From positions 563,501 through 627,500 of the forward strand of contig NC_012881.1 of assembly GCF_000023445.1 (NCBI RefSeq): 64,000 nucleotides of DNA, given 5' to 3'. Positions 25,400-35,600 of this stretch are shown here, piece by piece (within the stretch, counting starts at the first letter, position 1; every line of letters begins with the position of its first letter). Position numbers and translations under genes: made by a program. The stretch comes from Maridesulfovibrio salexigens DSM 2638. GTDB taxonomy: Bacteria > Desulfobacterota > Desulfovibrionia > Desulfovibrionales > Desulfovibrionaceae. Below the pieces are notes generated by a model. It was not told the origin of the DNA. It saw nothing but the letters and a program-made list of their open reading frames with translations, and searched no databases.

Positions 25400-26613
25400 C
25401 AGAATTCAAGCACAAGGCAGGAGTTGGTGCCGCCGAATCCTGCGGAATTGAGCAGGGCTTTTTGCGGAGGGCGGCTGTCGGTTTCGGTGAGAATGTTCAG
25501 GCCGGAAGTCTCGTCATCGCCTTCGGTGAAATTTATGTTCGGCGCAGTGAATCCGTATCGGTTCATGAGAGTTGTATAAACAACCTGACTTGCACCGGAC
25601 ATCCAGAGTTCGTGTCCGGTCATGGATTTGGTTGAGGAAATGCGCGGGGAATTATCCCCGAAAAGTGTGTGGATGTTGGCTGCTTCAGCTCCATCTCCAG
25701 CCGGAGTGGAGGTGGCATGGGCGCAGATGTAATCGATATCTGCCGGAGTCAGTCCCGCTAGTTTGAGAGCCTTGGATCCTGCTCTTGCTAGGCCGTCTCT
25801 GCCGGGAACTGAAATATGTTCTCCGTCTGATGAAAAACCGTACCCGCTGACTACGCCGAGAATTTCTGCTCCGCGTTCCTTTGCCAGATCGTAGCGTTCA
25901 AGCACTATGGCTGCTGCGCCTCCGCTGGGAACAAGTCCGTCACGGTTCTTATCAAAGGGTCTGCTGGCCTGCGAGGGATTAGCTGTGTGATTGGAGAATG
26001 CACCTAGGCCGTCAAAGCTGCACATGGATTGCCAGTTCAGTTCCTGCGCGCCTCCGCAGATGATCCGTTCCTGCTGGCCTGTGGCTATAAGATTAAAGGC
26101 CTGACCCACTGCATGTCCGCCGCTGGAACAGGCTGAGCTGATGGTCCATGACGCCCCGCGGGTTTTGAAAAGTGTATTGAGGTTCATGGTTACACAGGAG
26201 GTCATGGAACGGAATACCGCGCCGCTGCCGATAAGTGAGGTCTCACCCCGTTCTTTGAGCAATTCTACCTGATCAAGGGCGGCAATACAGCTGGAATCAC
26301 AACCGAAAATTAGTCCGCTTTCATCGTTGTGCAGATCTTCTTCTGTGAGGCCGGAGAGCTCAAGGGCTTGTTTGGCGGCAGCGTAGGCCTGTACTGCAAA
26401 ATCGGGCATGGTTTTGCGTTGCTTGCGGGCCAGCCATTTTTTGGGTGCAAAATCTTTGATTACCCCTGTCAGCGGGCTTTCAAAGCCGAGCTTGATTCGT
26501 TCCTCATCCACCTCAATACCTGAATGCCCTTGCTTGAGGGCATCGGCAATGGTTTCAAGGTCTACACCCAGAACGGATATGGCTCCGATTCCTGTGATTG
26601 CCACTTTATACAA
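25399..26613 (-). CDS. Beta-ketoacyl-ACP synthase (complete), TTG start
   Basis: 404 residues. The active-site residues are SACSSGGH, HATSTPAGD, and STKSMTGHELWMSGA. In the second motif the usual GTGT/GTST is ATSTPAGD, a form common in ketosynthases of non-primary pathways. It begins with TTG, preceded by GGGAG at good spacing. It overlaps the flavoprotein gene by one base (TGATG). It is the first gene after a 139-bp gap from fabG, so a promoter may lie in that AT-rich gap, although none stands out. Confidence 0.9.
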   Translation of the reverse strand: MYKVAITGIGAISVLGVDLETIADALKQGHSGIEVDEERIKLGFESPLTGVIKDFAPKKWLARKQRKTMPDFAVQAYAAAKQALELSGLTEEDLHNDESGLIFGCDSSCIAALDQVELLKERGETSLIGSGAVFRSMTSCVTMNLNTLFKTRGASWTISSACSSGGHAVGQAFNLIATGQQERIICGGAQELNWQSMCSFDGLGAFSNHTANPSQASRPFDKNRDGLVPSGGAAAIVLERYDLAKERGAEILGVVSGYGFSSDGEHISVPGRDGLARAGSKALKLAGLTPADIDYICAHATSTPAGDGAEAANIHTLFGDNSPRISSTKSMTGHELWMSGASQVVYTTLMNRYGFTAPNINFTEGDDETSGLNILTETDSRPPQKALLNSAGFGGTNSCLVLEF

Positions 26614-26752
26614 AAGAAAAGCTCCCGGATACTAGGTCTGGTGTTCTCAAATTGAGTCCACAACGGACAAACCGATACTTATTTTAAGATAAAATTAAAT
26701 ATATTATTATTTATTTACCCAATTCATATTGATGAATCTGGGCGTTGTAATA

Positions 26753-27475
26753 TTAGGTATGAATGCCGCCGTTAACTGCAATTGTCTGTCCGGTGATGTA
26801 AGATGCCTTGTCCGAACAGAGGAAGGATACAACCCCGGCAACTTCCTGCGGTGTTCCCAGTCTTTTAAGGGGGATCTGGCCTTTGATCTGATCTACAGGC
26901 AGCTCGGCAACCATGTCGGTCTCGATAAATCCGGGGGTAACCGCATTTACCAGAATATTGCGTTTAGCAACTTCCACCGCAAGGGAGCGGGTAGCACCGA
27001 TGAGTCCGGCCTTGGCTGCGGAGTAATTGGTCTGTCCGGCAACGCCTGTTTCGCCGGAAGTGGAAGCTATGTTGATGATTCTTCCGGTCCGTTTACGCAG
27101 CATACGGGAAACAACGGGCTTGGTTACATTGAAAAAACCGGTCAGGTGTACTTGCAGCACTTTGTTCCAGTCATCGGAAGACATCATCATCATGATTGAA
27201 TCACGTGCGAATCCTGCATTATTAACCACAATGTAGGGTACTTCTTCCTGTAAGAGCGGAGCAAGTGCGTTCTCGACAGCCTCTTCATCGGTGACATCAA
27301 ATTTAAGCGGGGTGCATTCCCGGCCAGCCTCGCGGATGGCGGCAGCGGTCTTTTCTGCTCCTTCATCATCACTGCGGTAGTTGAGCCAGATATCGTAGCC
27401 GTCTTCAGCCAGTTGCAGGGCGATAGCTGCGCCGATGCCCTTGCTGGCTCCGGTAATTAAAGCAATTTTCGACAT
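26753..27475 (-). CDS. fabG: 3-ketoacyl-ACP reductase, FabG-like
   Basis: Short-chain dehydrogenase that reduces the beta-keto group after each condensation. The NAD(P)-binding motif is TGASKGIG, with NNAG near residue 88. The catalytic set is serine in IASTSGETG with YSAAK. At 240 residues it is full length. It stands upstream of the first ketosynthase gene on the same strand and supplies the reductase the pathway needs. Upstream an intrinsic terminator leaves only a 30-bp leader, so its promoter must be very close or it depends on read-through. The ribosome site is weak (GGA). Confidence 0.9.
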   Translation of the reverse strand: MSKIALITGASKGIGAAIALQLAEDGYDIWLNYRSDDEGAEKTAAAIREAGRECTPLKFDVTDEEAVENALAPLLQEEVPYIVVNNAGFARDSIMMMMSSDDWNKVLQVHLTGFFNVTKPVVSRMLRKRTGRIINIASTSGETGVAGQTNYSAAKAGLIGATRSLAVEVAKRNILVNAVTPGFIETDMVAELPVDQIKGQIPLKRLGTPQEVAGVVSFLCSDKASYITGQTIAVNGGIHT

Positions 27476-27504
27476 GTTTTGTCCGGGGGAAATTCGTTTA
27501 ATGC

Positions 27505-27524
27505 AAAAAGGGGCTCAAGGCCCC
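27505..27524 (-). terminator. Intrinsic terminator between the small lipoprotein gene and fabG
   Basis: GGGGC, a 5-base loop, GCCCC, then five T on the minus strand. It lies 25 bases after the small lipoprotein stop codon and about 30 bases before the fabG start. Confidence 0.75.
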
Positions 27525-27548
27525 TGTCTGCGGAATTATCGGTTTAAA

Positions 27549-27722
27549 TTAAATTGCGTCTTCTTCAGAAGTTCTGCCATCTTTGTAGCCCTTTTTGAAT
27601 TCTCCGGGCATTTCTTTAACTTCTTTGACGGCTTGACCTGTGGCTTTGCCGATTTTCGCACAGCCAAGGGAAGAAATCATAAGTGCTGCAATGATCAGTG
27701 CAGCGGCAATTCTGGTGATCAT
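27549..27722 (-). CDS. 57-residue lipoprotein, unknown function
   Basis: The ATG at 27722 has a strong ribosome site (GGAGGAGAT). The product has a lipoprotein signal ending in SLGC (cysteine at residue 21), then about 36 mostly charged residues rich in K, E and G, ending EEDAI. An intrinsic terminator follows directly, which supports a real gene. It is similar in size and character to entericidin-like lipoproteins, but the sequence match is loose. It lies downstream of the diguanylate cyclase gene by 67 bp, on the same strand. Confidence 0.7.
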   Translation of the reverse strand: MITRIAAALIIAALMISSLGCAKIGKATGQAVKEVKEMPGEFKKGYKDGRTSEEDAI

Positions 27723-27789
27723 ATCTCCTCCAGCTTTTATTTTTTGTTGTGAATAACTAATCCAGTCTTTTCTGAAAAGTCAAATTCGC

Positions 27790-29277
27790 TTAACGCAGCA
27801 GGCAGCCTGTGAGAGTTTCCAGTCTGTTTCGGCCCCTTTGTTTTGCTTCATAAAGGGCGGTGTCGGCCCGCTCTATTAAACGTGCCGGGGTGGTCAGGCG
27901 ACCGTCGTTGCTGGCCAGCCCAATACTGATAGTCATGCGGTGTATTTTGCCGTCATATTCAAATGGAGTCGATTTCACGGCATCGAGAAGTCTTTTGCCG
28001 ATAGCAGATGCAGTTTTCGGGTCTGTCTTTGGCAGGAGCAGGACGAATTCGTCTCCGCCCAAACGGGCCAAAATGTCGTTGTGGCGAAGGTATGATTCAC
28101 AAATCTTAGCCAAATGGCGTAGGCCTTTGTCTCCAGCTTGATGGCCGTATTTGTCGTTAAGCTCTTTGAAATGATCAATATCAAAGAATAGAACTGATAG
28201 CTCAGTCCCTTCATTGATGGAATGGTCAATGAATTCCTGAAGGCGGTGTTCAAATAAACGGCGGTTGGTTACTCCGGTAAGCGGATCAGTGATAGCTTCT
28301 GCACGCAACCGTTCTTCTTCGCGTTTTCGTTTGCGGATATCGATCAGGATCCCCGCCAGCTGCTCTGGCTTGCCGCTGTCATTGCTGCGGATGTTTCCGA
28401 TCAGCTCTACCCAGCGGAGGTCGCCGCAGTCAGTGAACAGGCGCATATCAAAGCGGAATACTTTTTTTCTATCTCCTTTGAGATATCTGCTGATTGAGGA
28501 GATCAGAGGGCGGCGGTCGTCCGGATGAATCAGGTGCATGGCTTTATGTAGGGAAAAGCGAATATTATCAGTCGGCACAGGGACAGAATGCAGAAGTTCC
28601 GGGGAGCACCATATCTGTCCGGTTTTGAAATCAAATTCCCAGACACTGCTATCTGTTAATTCTTTAAGAATACTGAATTGCCGCCGCTTGGCGCTTAGGC
28701 GGTCACGGAGTACTGCATTGGAAATAAGATATCCGGCGGTCTTCAGCAGAGCGATTTCAACATCGGACCAGTCGTAGGCTCGTTCACAATCGTCAAAGCC
28801 CAAAGTCCCCCACCAGTTATCCTCTACCATGACCGGGATGGTCAGCATGGATTTTATTTTCTGCACTTCAAGGGTGTCTTTGAGCCAGCCCGGTTCAAGT
28901 TGGTCAATGACCATTTTCTGCCATTCACCGCGTAATCTGCTTTGGACGGTTTCACGGTATTCCGGTCGATTAATTTTGTTGGTGAACATACTGAACATGG
29001 GCATGCCCAGTTGTTTGTAGCGGGGGGCGGCAGCCCACTCAAAAGTATAGTTCTGGGTAATATGAGTATCGGTGACTTTTATAGTCTGGAAAATCCAGAC
29101 ACGGCTCACTCCTGTTGCCTGCCCGAGTGCAGCCAGAAGATCGTTTACCCCGTCCGGCCAGCCTTTGCCGGATGTGAGCTCTTCTGCGCTTCGTGCAATT
29201 GCAGAGAGCAAGGCAGCGTTTGACCCCTCTTCATAAGAGTTGCCAAGATTTTTGAAATTCCCCGTTTTTATACCCAT
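27790..29277 (-). CDS. Diguanylate cyclase with GAF and PAS sensor domains
   Basis: Makes cyclic di-GMP. A GAF-type domain covers about residues 30-195 and a PAS/PAC region about 200-320. The GGDEF domain follows, with the exact motif GGDEF at 407-411. The product-inhibition site RxxD is present five residues before it (RHND). No membrane segment. It lies 33 bp after the hybrid kinase gene and is probably co-transcribed with it, linking the two signals. No clear ribosome site precedes the ATG. Confidence 0.9.
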   Translation of the reverse strand: MGIKTGNFKNLGNSYEEGSNAALLSAIARSAEELTSGKGWPDGVNDLLAALGQATGVSRVWIFQTIKVTDTHITQNYTFEWAAAPRYKQLGMPMFSMFTNKINRPEYRETVQSRLRGEWQKMVIDQLEPGWLKDTLEVQKIKSMLTIPVMVEDNWWGTLGFDDCERAYDWSDVEIALLKTAGYLISNAVLRDRLSAKRRQFSILKELTDSSVWEFDFKTGQIWCSPELLHSVPVPTDNIRFSLHKAMHLIHPDDRRPLISSISRYLKGDRKKVFRFDMRLFTDCGDLRWVELIGNIRSNDSGKPEQLAGILIDIRKRKREEERLRAEAITDPLTGVTNRRLFEHRLQEFIDHSINEGTELSVLFFDIDHFKELNDKYGHQAGDKGLRHLAKICESYLRHNDILARLGGDEFVLLLPKTDPKTASAIGKRLLDAVKSTPFEYDGKIHRMTISIGLASNDGRLTTPARLIERADTALYEAKQRGRNRLETLTGCLLR

Positions 29278-29310
29278 AAGAGATTGTATTTCACGTATAA
29301 GTCTATTTCG

Positions 29311-31269
29311 TCAACCTGAGGCTCGAGAGGATTGGTTTAAGTGTATGGTTCTCGTAATGGTCTTATATAGTTCTTCTTTTATTACCGGTTTGGCAATGTA
29401 GTCGTTCATGCCTTGTTCAATGAATTGCTCCCGGTCTCCCTGCATGGCGTAAGCGGTAATGGCAATTATCGGAATGCGTTTGTTGTGTGCGCCGGCTTCA
29501 CCTTTCCTGATTGCTTTTGTTGCCTCGATACCGTTTATTATTGGCATTTGTACATCCATAAGAACAAGGTCGAAATCTTCATAGAACAATTTATCAAGAA
29601 CTTGCTGGCCGTTGGCTACTGTTTCTACTGTGAATCCCTGTTGCTCAAGGTACTGTTTGGTGTAGAGCCTGTTTATTTTTTCATCTTCAGCTACGAGGAT
29701 TCGGTATTCAGCAAATGAATTCTTTGTTTCAGGGTTAGCCTTATGATGATCCCGGTAGAGGGCTTTGCAGTCTGGTATGTTAAAAGGAATAGATATGTAA
29801 AATGTTGTTCCCTGTTCAACATTGCTTTCCACGGCAATAGTACCACCCATGAGTTCAGTAAGTCGTTTGCATATGGATAAGCCCAGTCCTGCTCCCTGAT
29901 ATTGGCGGGTATATCCTTCGCTGGCTTGAGTGAAGGATTGAAAAAGCAGGTTCATTTTATCGTCTGCAATTCCGACTCCGGTGTCTTCAACAGTAAACAG
30001 AATATGGCAGTTGCCGGGGGTGCTGCGGGGTAGCAGTTGCGCCGTAATTAATACGTGCCCTTCATGGGTGAACTTCAAGGCATTACCGACAATGTTCGTC
30101 AGGATTTGCTGCAAACGAGCCGGATCGCCGGTGACAGTTAGGGGAAGTTCCGGTGGTAATTTGAGTTTGAGGTTGACCCCGGAATGTCTGGATGTGACTT
30201 CGAAAAGTTCAAACACATGCTTAAGTTCATCTGCCGGATTAAATTCTTTGTTGTAAAGATTCAGTTTACCCGCTTCCACCCGCGCCAGATCGAGTATGTC
30301 AGACAACACATTGTTCAGCCGTTTGGAGGCTTGCATTGCCGCATTGACATATTCTCCTTGCTTGGGTGTTTGTGTCTCCGACTCCATCAGTTGCAGCATG
30401 CCCATTATCCCGTTCAACGGGGTGCGTATTTCATGGCTCATGTTGGCTAGAAATTCGGATTTGGTCCGGCTGGCAGTCTCAGCTTTTGCTTTTTCATGCT
30501 CAACACGTTCAAGAGCGTTCTTCAGCTCTGTTACATCGCGGACAATACCCTCAACCCTAATGGGATTACCCTCTTCATCGTAAAATGGAACATTACTTTG
30601 CTGCAGCCATTTTGTTTTTCCGTAACGGTCTATAATCTGATACTCCACAAGTGGGGACATCTTGCCGTGGGCCATGTCCATCCATTGCTGGTGCATGAAT
30701 TCCTGCCATTCCGGGTGGACCATATCAAAGAAGAATTGTGAGTCGGCGTAAAATGTTCCCGGAGGATATCCAGTGACATCAAGACAGGCCGGACTGACAT
30801 ATTTGAATGTTTTATCGGGTACTGAAAAGTAATAGATAAGATCTTTGGTGTTCTCAGCCATGATTTTAAAGCGGGCTTCAGTCTTAGCCAGTTCTTCTTC
30901 AACTCTCTTGCGTTCGGAAATGTCTTCGAGGGTGGCGATAACTTCGGTTGGATTTTTCCCTTTTTCAATCGGGTTGAATACGGCGCGGATATAGGTGGTC
31001 TTATTACCGGTAACGGAGGTGTAGATATCTTCGTATTCAGACGTAGCTCCCTCAACAGCCTGCTTTACAGCGGCGCTCATTTTAGGAGTGGTTCTAGTTA
31101 TCGTATTGAATCCGATAAGCTTTTCTCTGCTTGATCCCATCAGATCGATGAATTTCTGATTGCAGTCAATAATGGTTCCGGTTTTATCAAAGCGGATCAT
31201 TGCCAGCGGCGAAAATTCAAAAATCAATCTGTAATGATCTATGTCCTTTTGTCTTTCCCTGGTTTTCAT
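29311..31269 (-). CDS. Hybrid histidine kinase (PAS-PAS-HisKA-HATPase-REC)
   Basis: Cytoplasmic sensor kinase. PAS domains lie at about residues 10-125 and 130-250, the phospho-accepting histidine is H279 in NMSHEIRTPLNG, and the ATPase region has GAGLGLSICKRL. A C-terminal receiver begins near 523 with the phosphorylated aspartate D572 (LMDVQMP). There is no membrane segment, so it senses an internal signal. GGAGAA precedes the ATG. It stands first in a two-gene unit with the diguanylate cyclase gene. Confidence 0.92.
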   Translation of the reverse strand: MKTRERQKDIDHYRLIFEFSPLAMIRFDKTGTIIDCNQKFIDLMGSSREKLIGFNTITRTTPKMSAAVKQAVEGATSEYEDIYTSVTGNKTTYIRAVFNPIEKGKNPTEVIATLEDISERKRVEEELAKTEARFKIMAENTKDLIYYFSVPDKTFKYVSPACLDVTGYPPGTFYADSQFFFDMVHPEWQEFMHQQWMDMAHGKMSPLVEYQIIDRYGKTKWLQQSNVPFYDEEGNPIRVEGIVRDVTELKNALERVEHEKAKAETASRTKSEFLANMSHEIRTPLNGIMGMLQLMESETQTPKQGEYVNAAMQASKRLNNVLSDILDLARVEAGKLNLYNKEFNPADELKHVFELFEVTSRHSGVNLKLKLPPELPLTVTGDPARLQQILTNIVGNALKFTHEGHVLITAQLLPRSTPGNCHILFTVEDTGVGIADDKMNLLFQSFTQASEGYTRQYQGAGLGLSICKRLTELMGGTIAVESNVEQGTTFYISIPFNIPDCKALYRDHHKANPETKNSFAEYRILVAEDEKINRLYTKQYLEQQGFTVETVANGQQVLDKLFYEDFDLVLMDVQMPIINGIEATKAIRKGEAGAHNKRIPIIAITAYAMQGDREQFIEQGMNDYIAKPVIKEELYKTITRTIHLNQSSRASG

Positions 31270-31406
31270 CTATTCTCCGAAAATATATTATTTGTCTTTT
31301 AGATATGAAAACTAAAAAACAATACAAGAAAATTAATCTATTGTGAATTGGTTGATAGTTTTTTTATAAAGGTTTCGCGCTTCGTTTTTAAAAATAATGA
31401 TTGTAA

Positions 31407-31435
31407 TTGAAACAGTTGCTTAAGGATTGTATAAA
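31407..31435 (+). promoter_or_regulatory. Sigma-70-type promoter of the RND efflux operon
   Basis: TTGAAA, 17 bases, TATAAA. Each hexamer differs from consensus at one position and the spacing is ideal. It lies about 54 bases before the membrane fusion protein start, in the gap facing away from the hybrid kinase gene. Confidence 0.6.
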
Positions 31436-31488
31436 ACCTGTAATAATATCTTTCACATATTTCTTTTTTATCCTTTCTGGAGTGATGT

Positions 31489-32646
31489 ATGACAAAAAAA
31501 TGTATTCTGGTAGCCATGCTTGGTGCTGCGATAATGTTTCTGGTGCTCTGGATGACCGGTTCTTTTGAGTCCGCAGTGATTGAAGAGGGGCGAGTTGTCT
31601 CGATTCGCAGGGCAGAAGTTCCGGCAGGTATTGCCATAGCAGAATTAGTTGATGTTCCTGTTGTTTATGAAGCAGTCGGAACCGTCCGCCCTGAAACGGA
31701 AGCTTCCATTGAGGCACAGGTGACCGGAAAAGTTCTTAATGTCATGGTTCGCTCCGGTCAGAAGGTCCGTAAAGGCGATAAACTCATTGTGCTGGATTCC
31801 CGCGAATTCAAGACACGGCTTGAGAGTGCCCAGCAGGGACTTAAATCCGCTCAGGCCGCAGAACGTCAGGCTCGCGAAGCCATTAATGCGGCTAAGGCTG
31901 AATCCGGCACGGCTACAGCTACATGGAAGAGGATGAAGAAACTTTTTGCGGATGAGGTTGCTACACAGGATGAACTTGATCGCGTTGAAGCGGCTTATCT
32001 TAAAGCCCGAGCAGCTCTGGCGCAGGCTGAGGATGGTCTGGACGCAGCCTCAGCAGGCGTCCGGCAGGCCAGAAAAGGAGTTGAAGCAGCCCTAATTAAC
32101 CTCGATTATACAACAATCACAGCTCCGGCAGATGGCGAAGTTGCCAAGCGTATGGTTGAACCCGGCGACCTTGCTTTTCCCGGCAAGCCGCTCATGATGA
32201 TTCAGACCGGAGGAACATTACGTCTGGAAGCCCTTGTGCGTGAGGGCGTCATCGGACAGGTGCGTATCGGACAGAAACTTGATGTGGATATTCAGGCTCT
32301 TGGAGAGAAAGGGGAGGCTGTAGTTGAGGAGGTCGTTCCTTCCGCTGATCCTTTGACCCGTACTTTTTTGGTCAAAGCCGGACTGGAACCCTTGCCCGGA
32401 CTTTATCCCGGTATGTTCGGACGTCTGCTTATACCTGTAGGGAAAAAACAGACTGTATTCATTCCGGCAAGGGCAGTGTCCCGTGTAGGGCAGCTTGAGA
32501 CCGTGCTGGTTAAAGTCAATGATAGCTGGGAGCCGGTCTACGTCCGTAGCGGTGCGCGATACGGAGATAAGCTGGAGATACTCTCCGGTCTGAGCGGTAA
32601 TGAAACGGTGGGCTTTGACCTTTCCTCCACTGGAGGTAAGCAATAA
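31489..32646 (+). CDS. RND efflux periplasmic adaptor (membrane fusion protein)
   Basis: 385 residues. A single N-terminal membrane segment is near residues 5-23, with a lipoyl-like half near VTGKVLNVMVRSGQKVRKGDKL. A long alpha-helical hairpin rich in A, E and K spans about 105-200, followed by the second lipoyl half (ITAPADGEVAKRMVEPGD) and beta-barrel domains. It joins the inner-membrane pump to an outer-membrane channel. GGAG precedes the ATG, and the stop overlaps the pump start (TAATG). No outer-membrane channel gene is adjacent. Confidence 0.92.
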   Translation: MTKKCILVAMLGAAIMFLVLWMTGSFESAVIEEGRVVSIRRAEVPAGIAIAELVDVPVVYEAVGTVRPETEASIEAQVTGKVLNVMVRSGQKVRKGDKLIVLDSREFKTRLESAQQGLKSAQAAERQAREAINAAKAESGTATATWKRMKKLFADEVATQDELDRVEAAYLKARAALAQAEDGLDAASAGVRQARKGVEAALINLDYTTITAPADGEVAKRMVEPGDLAFPGKPLMMIQTGGTLRLEALVREGVIGQVRIGQKLDVDIQALGEKGEAVVEEVVPSADPLTRTFLVKAGLEPLPGLYPGMFGRLLIPVGKKQTVFIPARAVSRVGQLETVLVKVNDSWEPVYVRSGARYGDKLEILSGLSGNETVGFDLSSTGGKQ

Positions 32647-35600
32647 TGTCTGCCCCATTGAATCCTGAACAGACTCAAGGGCTGATAGCTTCGGCAGTCC
32701 GTTTCTTTCTGCATTCCAAGCTGACAGTGGTGCTGGTTATCGGTGCTTTGTTACTCGGTATTGCTGCTGTCCAGCTTACCCCCCGAGAGGAAGAACCGCA
32801 GATCGTGGTTCCGATGGCCGATATTATGGTGCAGGTTCCCGGCGCTGGGGTGGAGGAGGTTGAAAAACTGATTACCACTCCGTTGGAACGTATTCTCTGG
32901 CAGATTGACGGGGTGGAGTATGTCTATTCCGTTTCCCGGCGTGATTCATCCATGGTCACCGTCCGTTTCTACGTGGGTGAGGATCGTGAGGAATCCTTAA
33001 TTAAGCTGCACAATGCAATTGCCAAGAATACGGACATGGCTCCGGGAATTGCTGCCGGCTGGGTCATTAAGCCTGTTGAGATTGACGATGTTCCTATCGT
33101 AGCCCTGACTCTTTATCCGGCTGAGGGACGCGAAGATATTTCCGATTATGAATTACGCAGGGTGGCTGAAGAACTTTCTTCCCGTCTGGCAGAGGTGGAA
33201 GACCTTTCCCGCGTGTCCCTCGTTTCAGGGCGTTCCCGTGAAGTGCGGGTGGAGTTACAGCCCGAACGCATGGCCGGATTCAATGTCTCTCCGCTGGAAA
33301 TAGCCGCTGCACTTAAGGGTGCGGACCAGTCTGCTGTTGCCGGTACAGTGCTTTCGGGAAATCGCGAGATTGTCATTTCCGCCAACTCTTTTTTGGAAGA
33401 TGCTGCTGATGTGCGCAATCTTGTGGTCGGGGTCTTTAACTCCCGTCCGGTATACCTGCGCGATGTGGCTGAGGTGTTCGACGGTCCGCAAGAGGTTGAT
33501 TCTTATTCACGGATCGGGTTTTCCCGCATGTATCTGACCAGTAACGGACAAGACCCCGAACAAGGCTCCCGTCCGGCGGTCACCATTGCCTTTTCCAAGA
33601 AAAAAGGGACCAACGCGGTCAAGGTTGCCGAGGCCGTTCTTGAACGCATGGAACAGCTTAAGCAAGCCATTCTTCCTGCCGGAATCGAAGTTCAGGTGAC
33701 CCGTGATTACGGCAAGACTGCTGATGCCAAGGTCGATGAATTGCTCGGCTCATTGGGCTTTGCGGTGGTTACCGTGGTCATCCTGTTGGCCCTGACTCTC
33801 GGATGGCGCGAGGCAGCGGTCGTGGCACTTGCGGTCCCCATCAGTTTTTCACTGGCCCTGTTCGTCAACTATATGCTTGGCTACACTATTAATCGGGTAA
33901 CTCTGTTCGCGCTTATTCTCTCTCTTGGATTAGTGGTGGATGACCCGATCACTAATGTGGATAATATTCAGCGGCATATTCTCATGAAAAAGAAGAAGCC
34001 TTCCGAGGCAACTCTTGCTGCGGTTTCCGAGGTTTTGCCGCCGGTAATCATGTCCACACTGGCGATTATTGTTTCATTTGTTCCGCTCTTTTTCATTACC
34101 GGAATGATGGGACCGTACATGGCTCCCATGGCCGCAAATGTGCCGCTGACAGTGACTTTTTCAACTGTTTGCGCCCTGACCATTGTGCCTTGGCTGGCTT
34201 TTCGTCTGCTCAAGGATTTGCAGCCCAAAGCTGCGGCAGCAGCTTCCGGTCCGGGGCGTGTAGAAGCGATGTATACCCGGATAATTACGCCTTTTCTTGA
34301 ATCCCGTGTCCGCCGTTGGCTTCTGGTGGGAGTGATCGTAATCGGGTTGGTCTTTTCTATGGCTTTGGCCGGGATGAGGCTGGTACCGCTTAAGATGCTG
34401 CCTTTTGACAACAAGAATGAATTCCAGATTGTTATCGACATGGATGAAGGCACACCTCTTGAGCAGACTGACCGTGTGGTCCGCGAAATGGAACAGGTTC
34501 TTAAAACCGTGCCTGAAGTGACCAGTTTCATTACCTATGCCGGAGAGCCTTCTCCTATGGATTTTAACGGGCTGGTTCGCCATTACTATTGGCGCGAAGG
34601 CGGGCATATGGCTGATATACGGGTTAATCTGGCTGACAAGTCTCTGCGTGAGGAGCAAAGCCATGCCATTGTGCTCCGTTTACGCAATGAGTTGGAGCAG
34701 GTTGCTGCGCACAACAATGCCAATATCAAGATCGTGGAATCTCCGCCCGGACCTCCGGTAATCTCCACTATCACTACGGAGGTCTACGGTGCCGAGGACC
34801 GGCCTTATTCTGCTCTTATAGAAGGAGCACAGCAGATCTTAGCGACCATGAAGCAGGAGCCCGGAGTGGTGGACATCGACACTTCCACCGAAGCGGATCA
34901 GGCTATGATCGATTTTGTGCTCGATAAGGAAAAAGCGGCCCTTCATGGAGTTAGTGCCCGTGATGTTGTCAGTACCTTGCAGATGGCTTTGTCCGGTATG
35001 GTTCCGGCTAACATTCATGAACAGGGTGAACGAAATCCGCTTCCTGTGCGGCTTATTCTGCCGCTGCTGCGAAGGGCGGACGTTTCCTCCCTTGAACAGC
35101 TCAAGGTGCGCACTTCAGAAGGTAAGAGTGTGCCTCTGGCGGAGCTTGGAAGTCTGGTTGAAATCAGCCGCGAGCAACCTGTTTACCACAAGAATCTCAA
35201 ACGTGTGGTTTACGTGTTCGCGGAAATGGCCGGACGCGCACCGGGAGAAGCTATTATCGATATGCAGGGCAAGCTTGCCAAGGACCCGCTGCCCCCGTTT
35301 ATCTGGGCAGATTGGGCCGGAGAAGGTGAATGGCAGATTACTCTGGATGTTTTCCGCGACCTCGGCCTTGCATTTGGTGCGGCTTTGCTGGGTATTTATA
35401 TCCTGCTTATTGTGGAAACAGGATCATTTACCATGCCTTTGCTGATCATGTGCGCTATTCCATTGACTTTGCTGGGTATCATGCCCGGATTCTGGCTGCT
35501 TAATCTAATAAGTGCCGGAACTGTTCAAGGAGCAGTGGGTGAGGCTTTTGCCGATCCGGTCTTCTTCACAGCAACAGGAATGATCGGCATGATCGCGTTG

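Noticed and set aside
26614-26752. A strong promoter before the first ketosynthase gene
   Set aside because: The gap is AT-rich, but no pair of -35/-10 hexamers with good match and spacing could be found.
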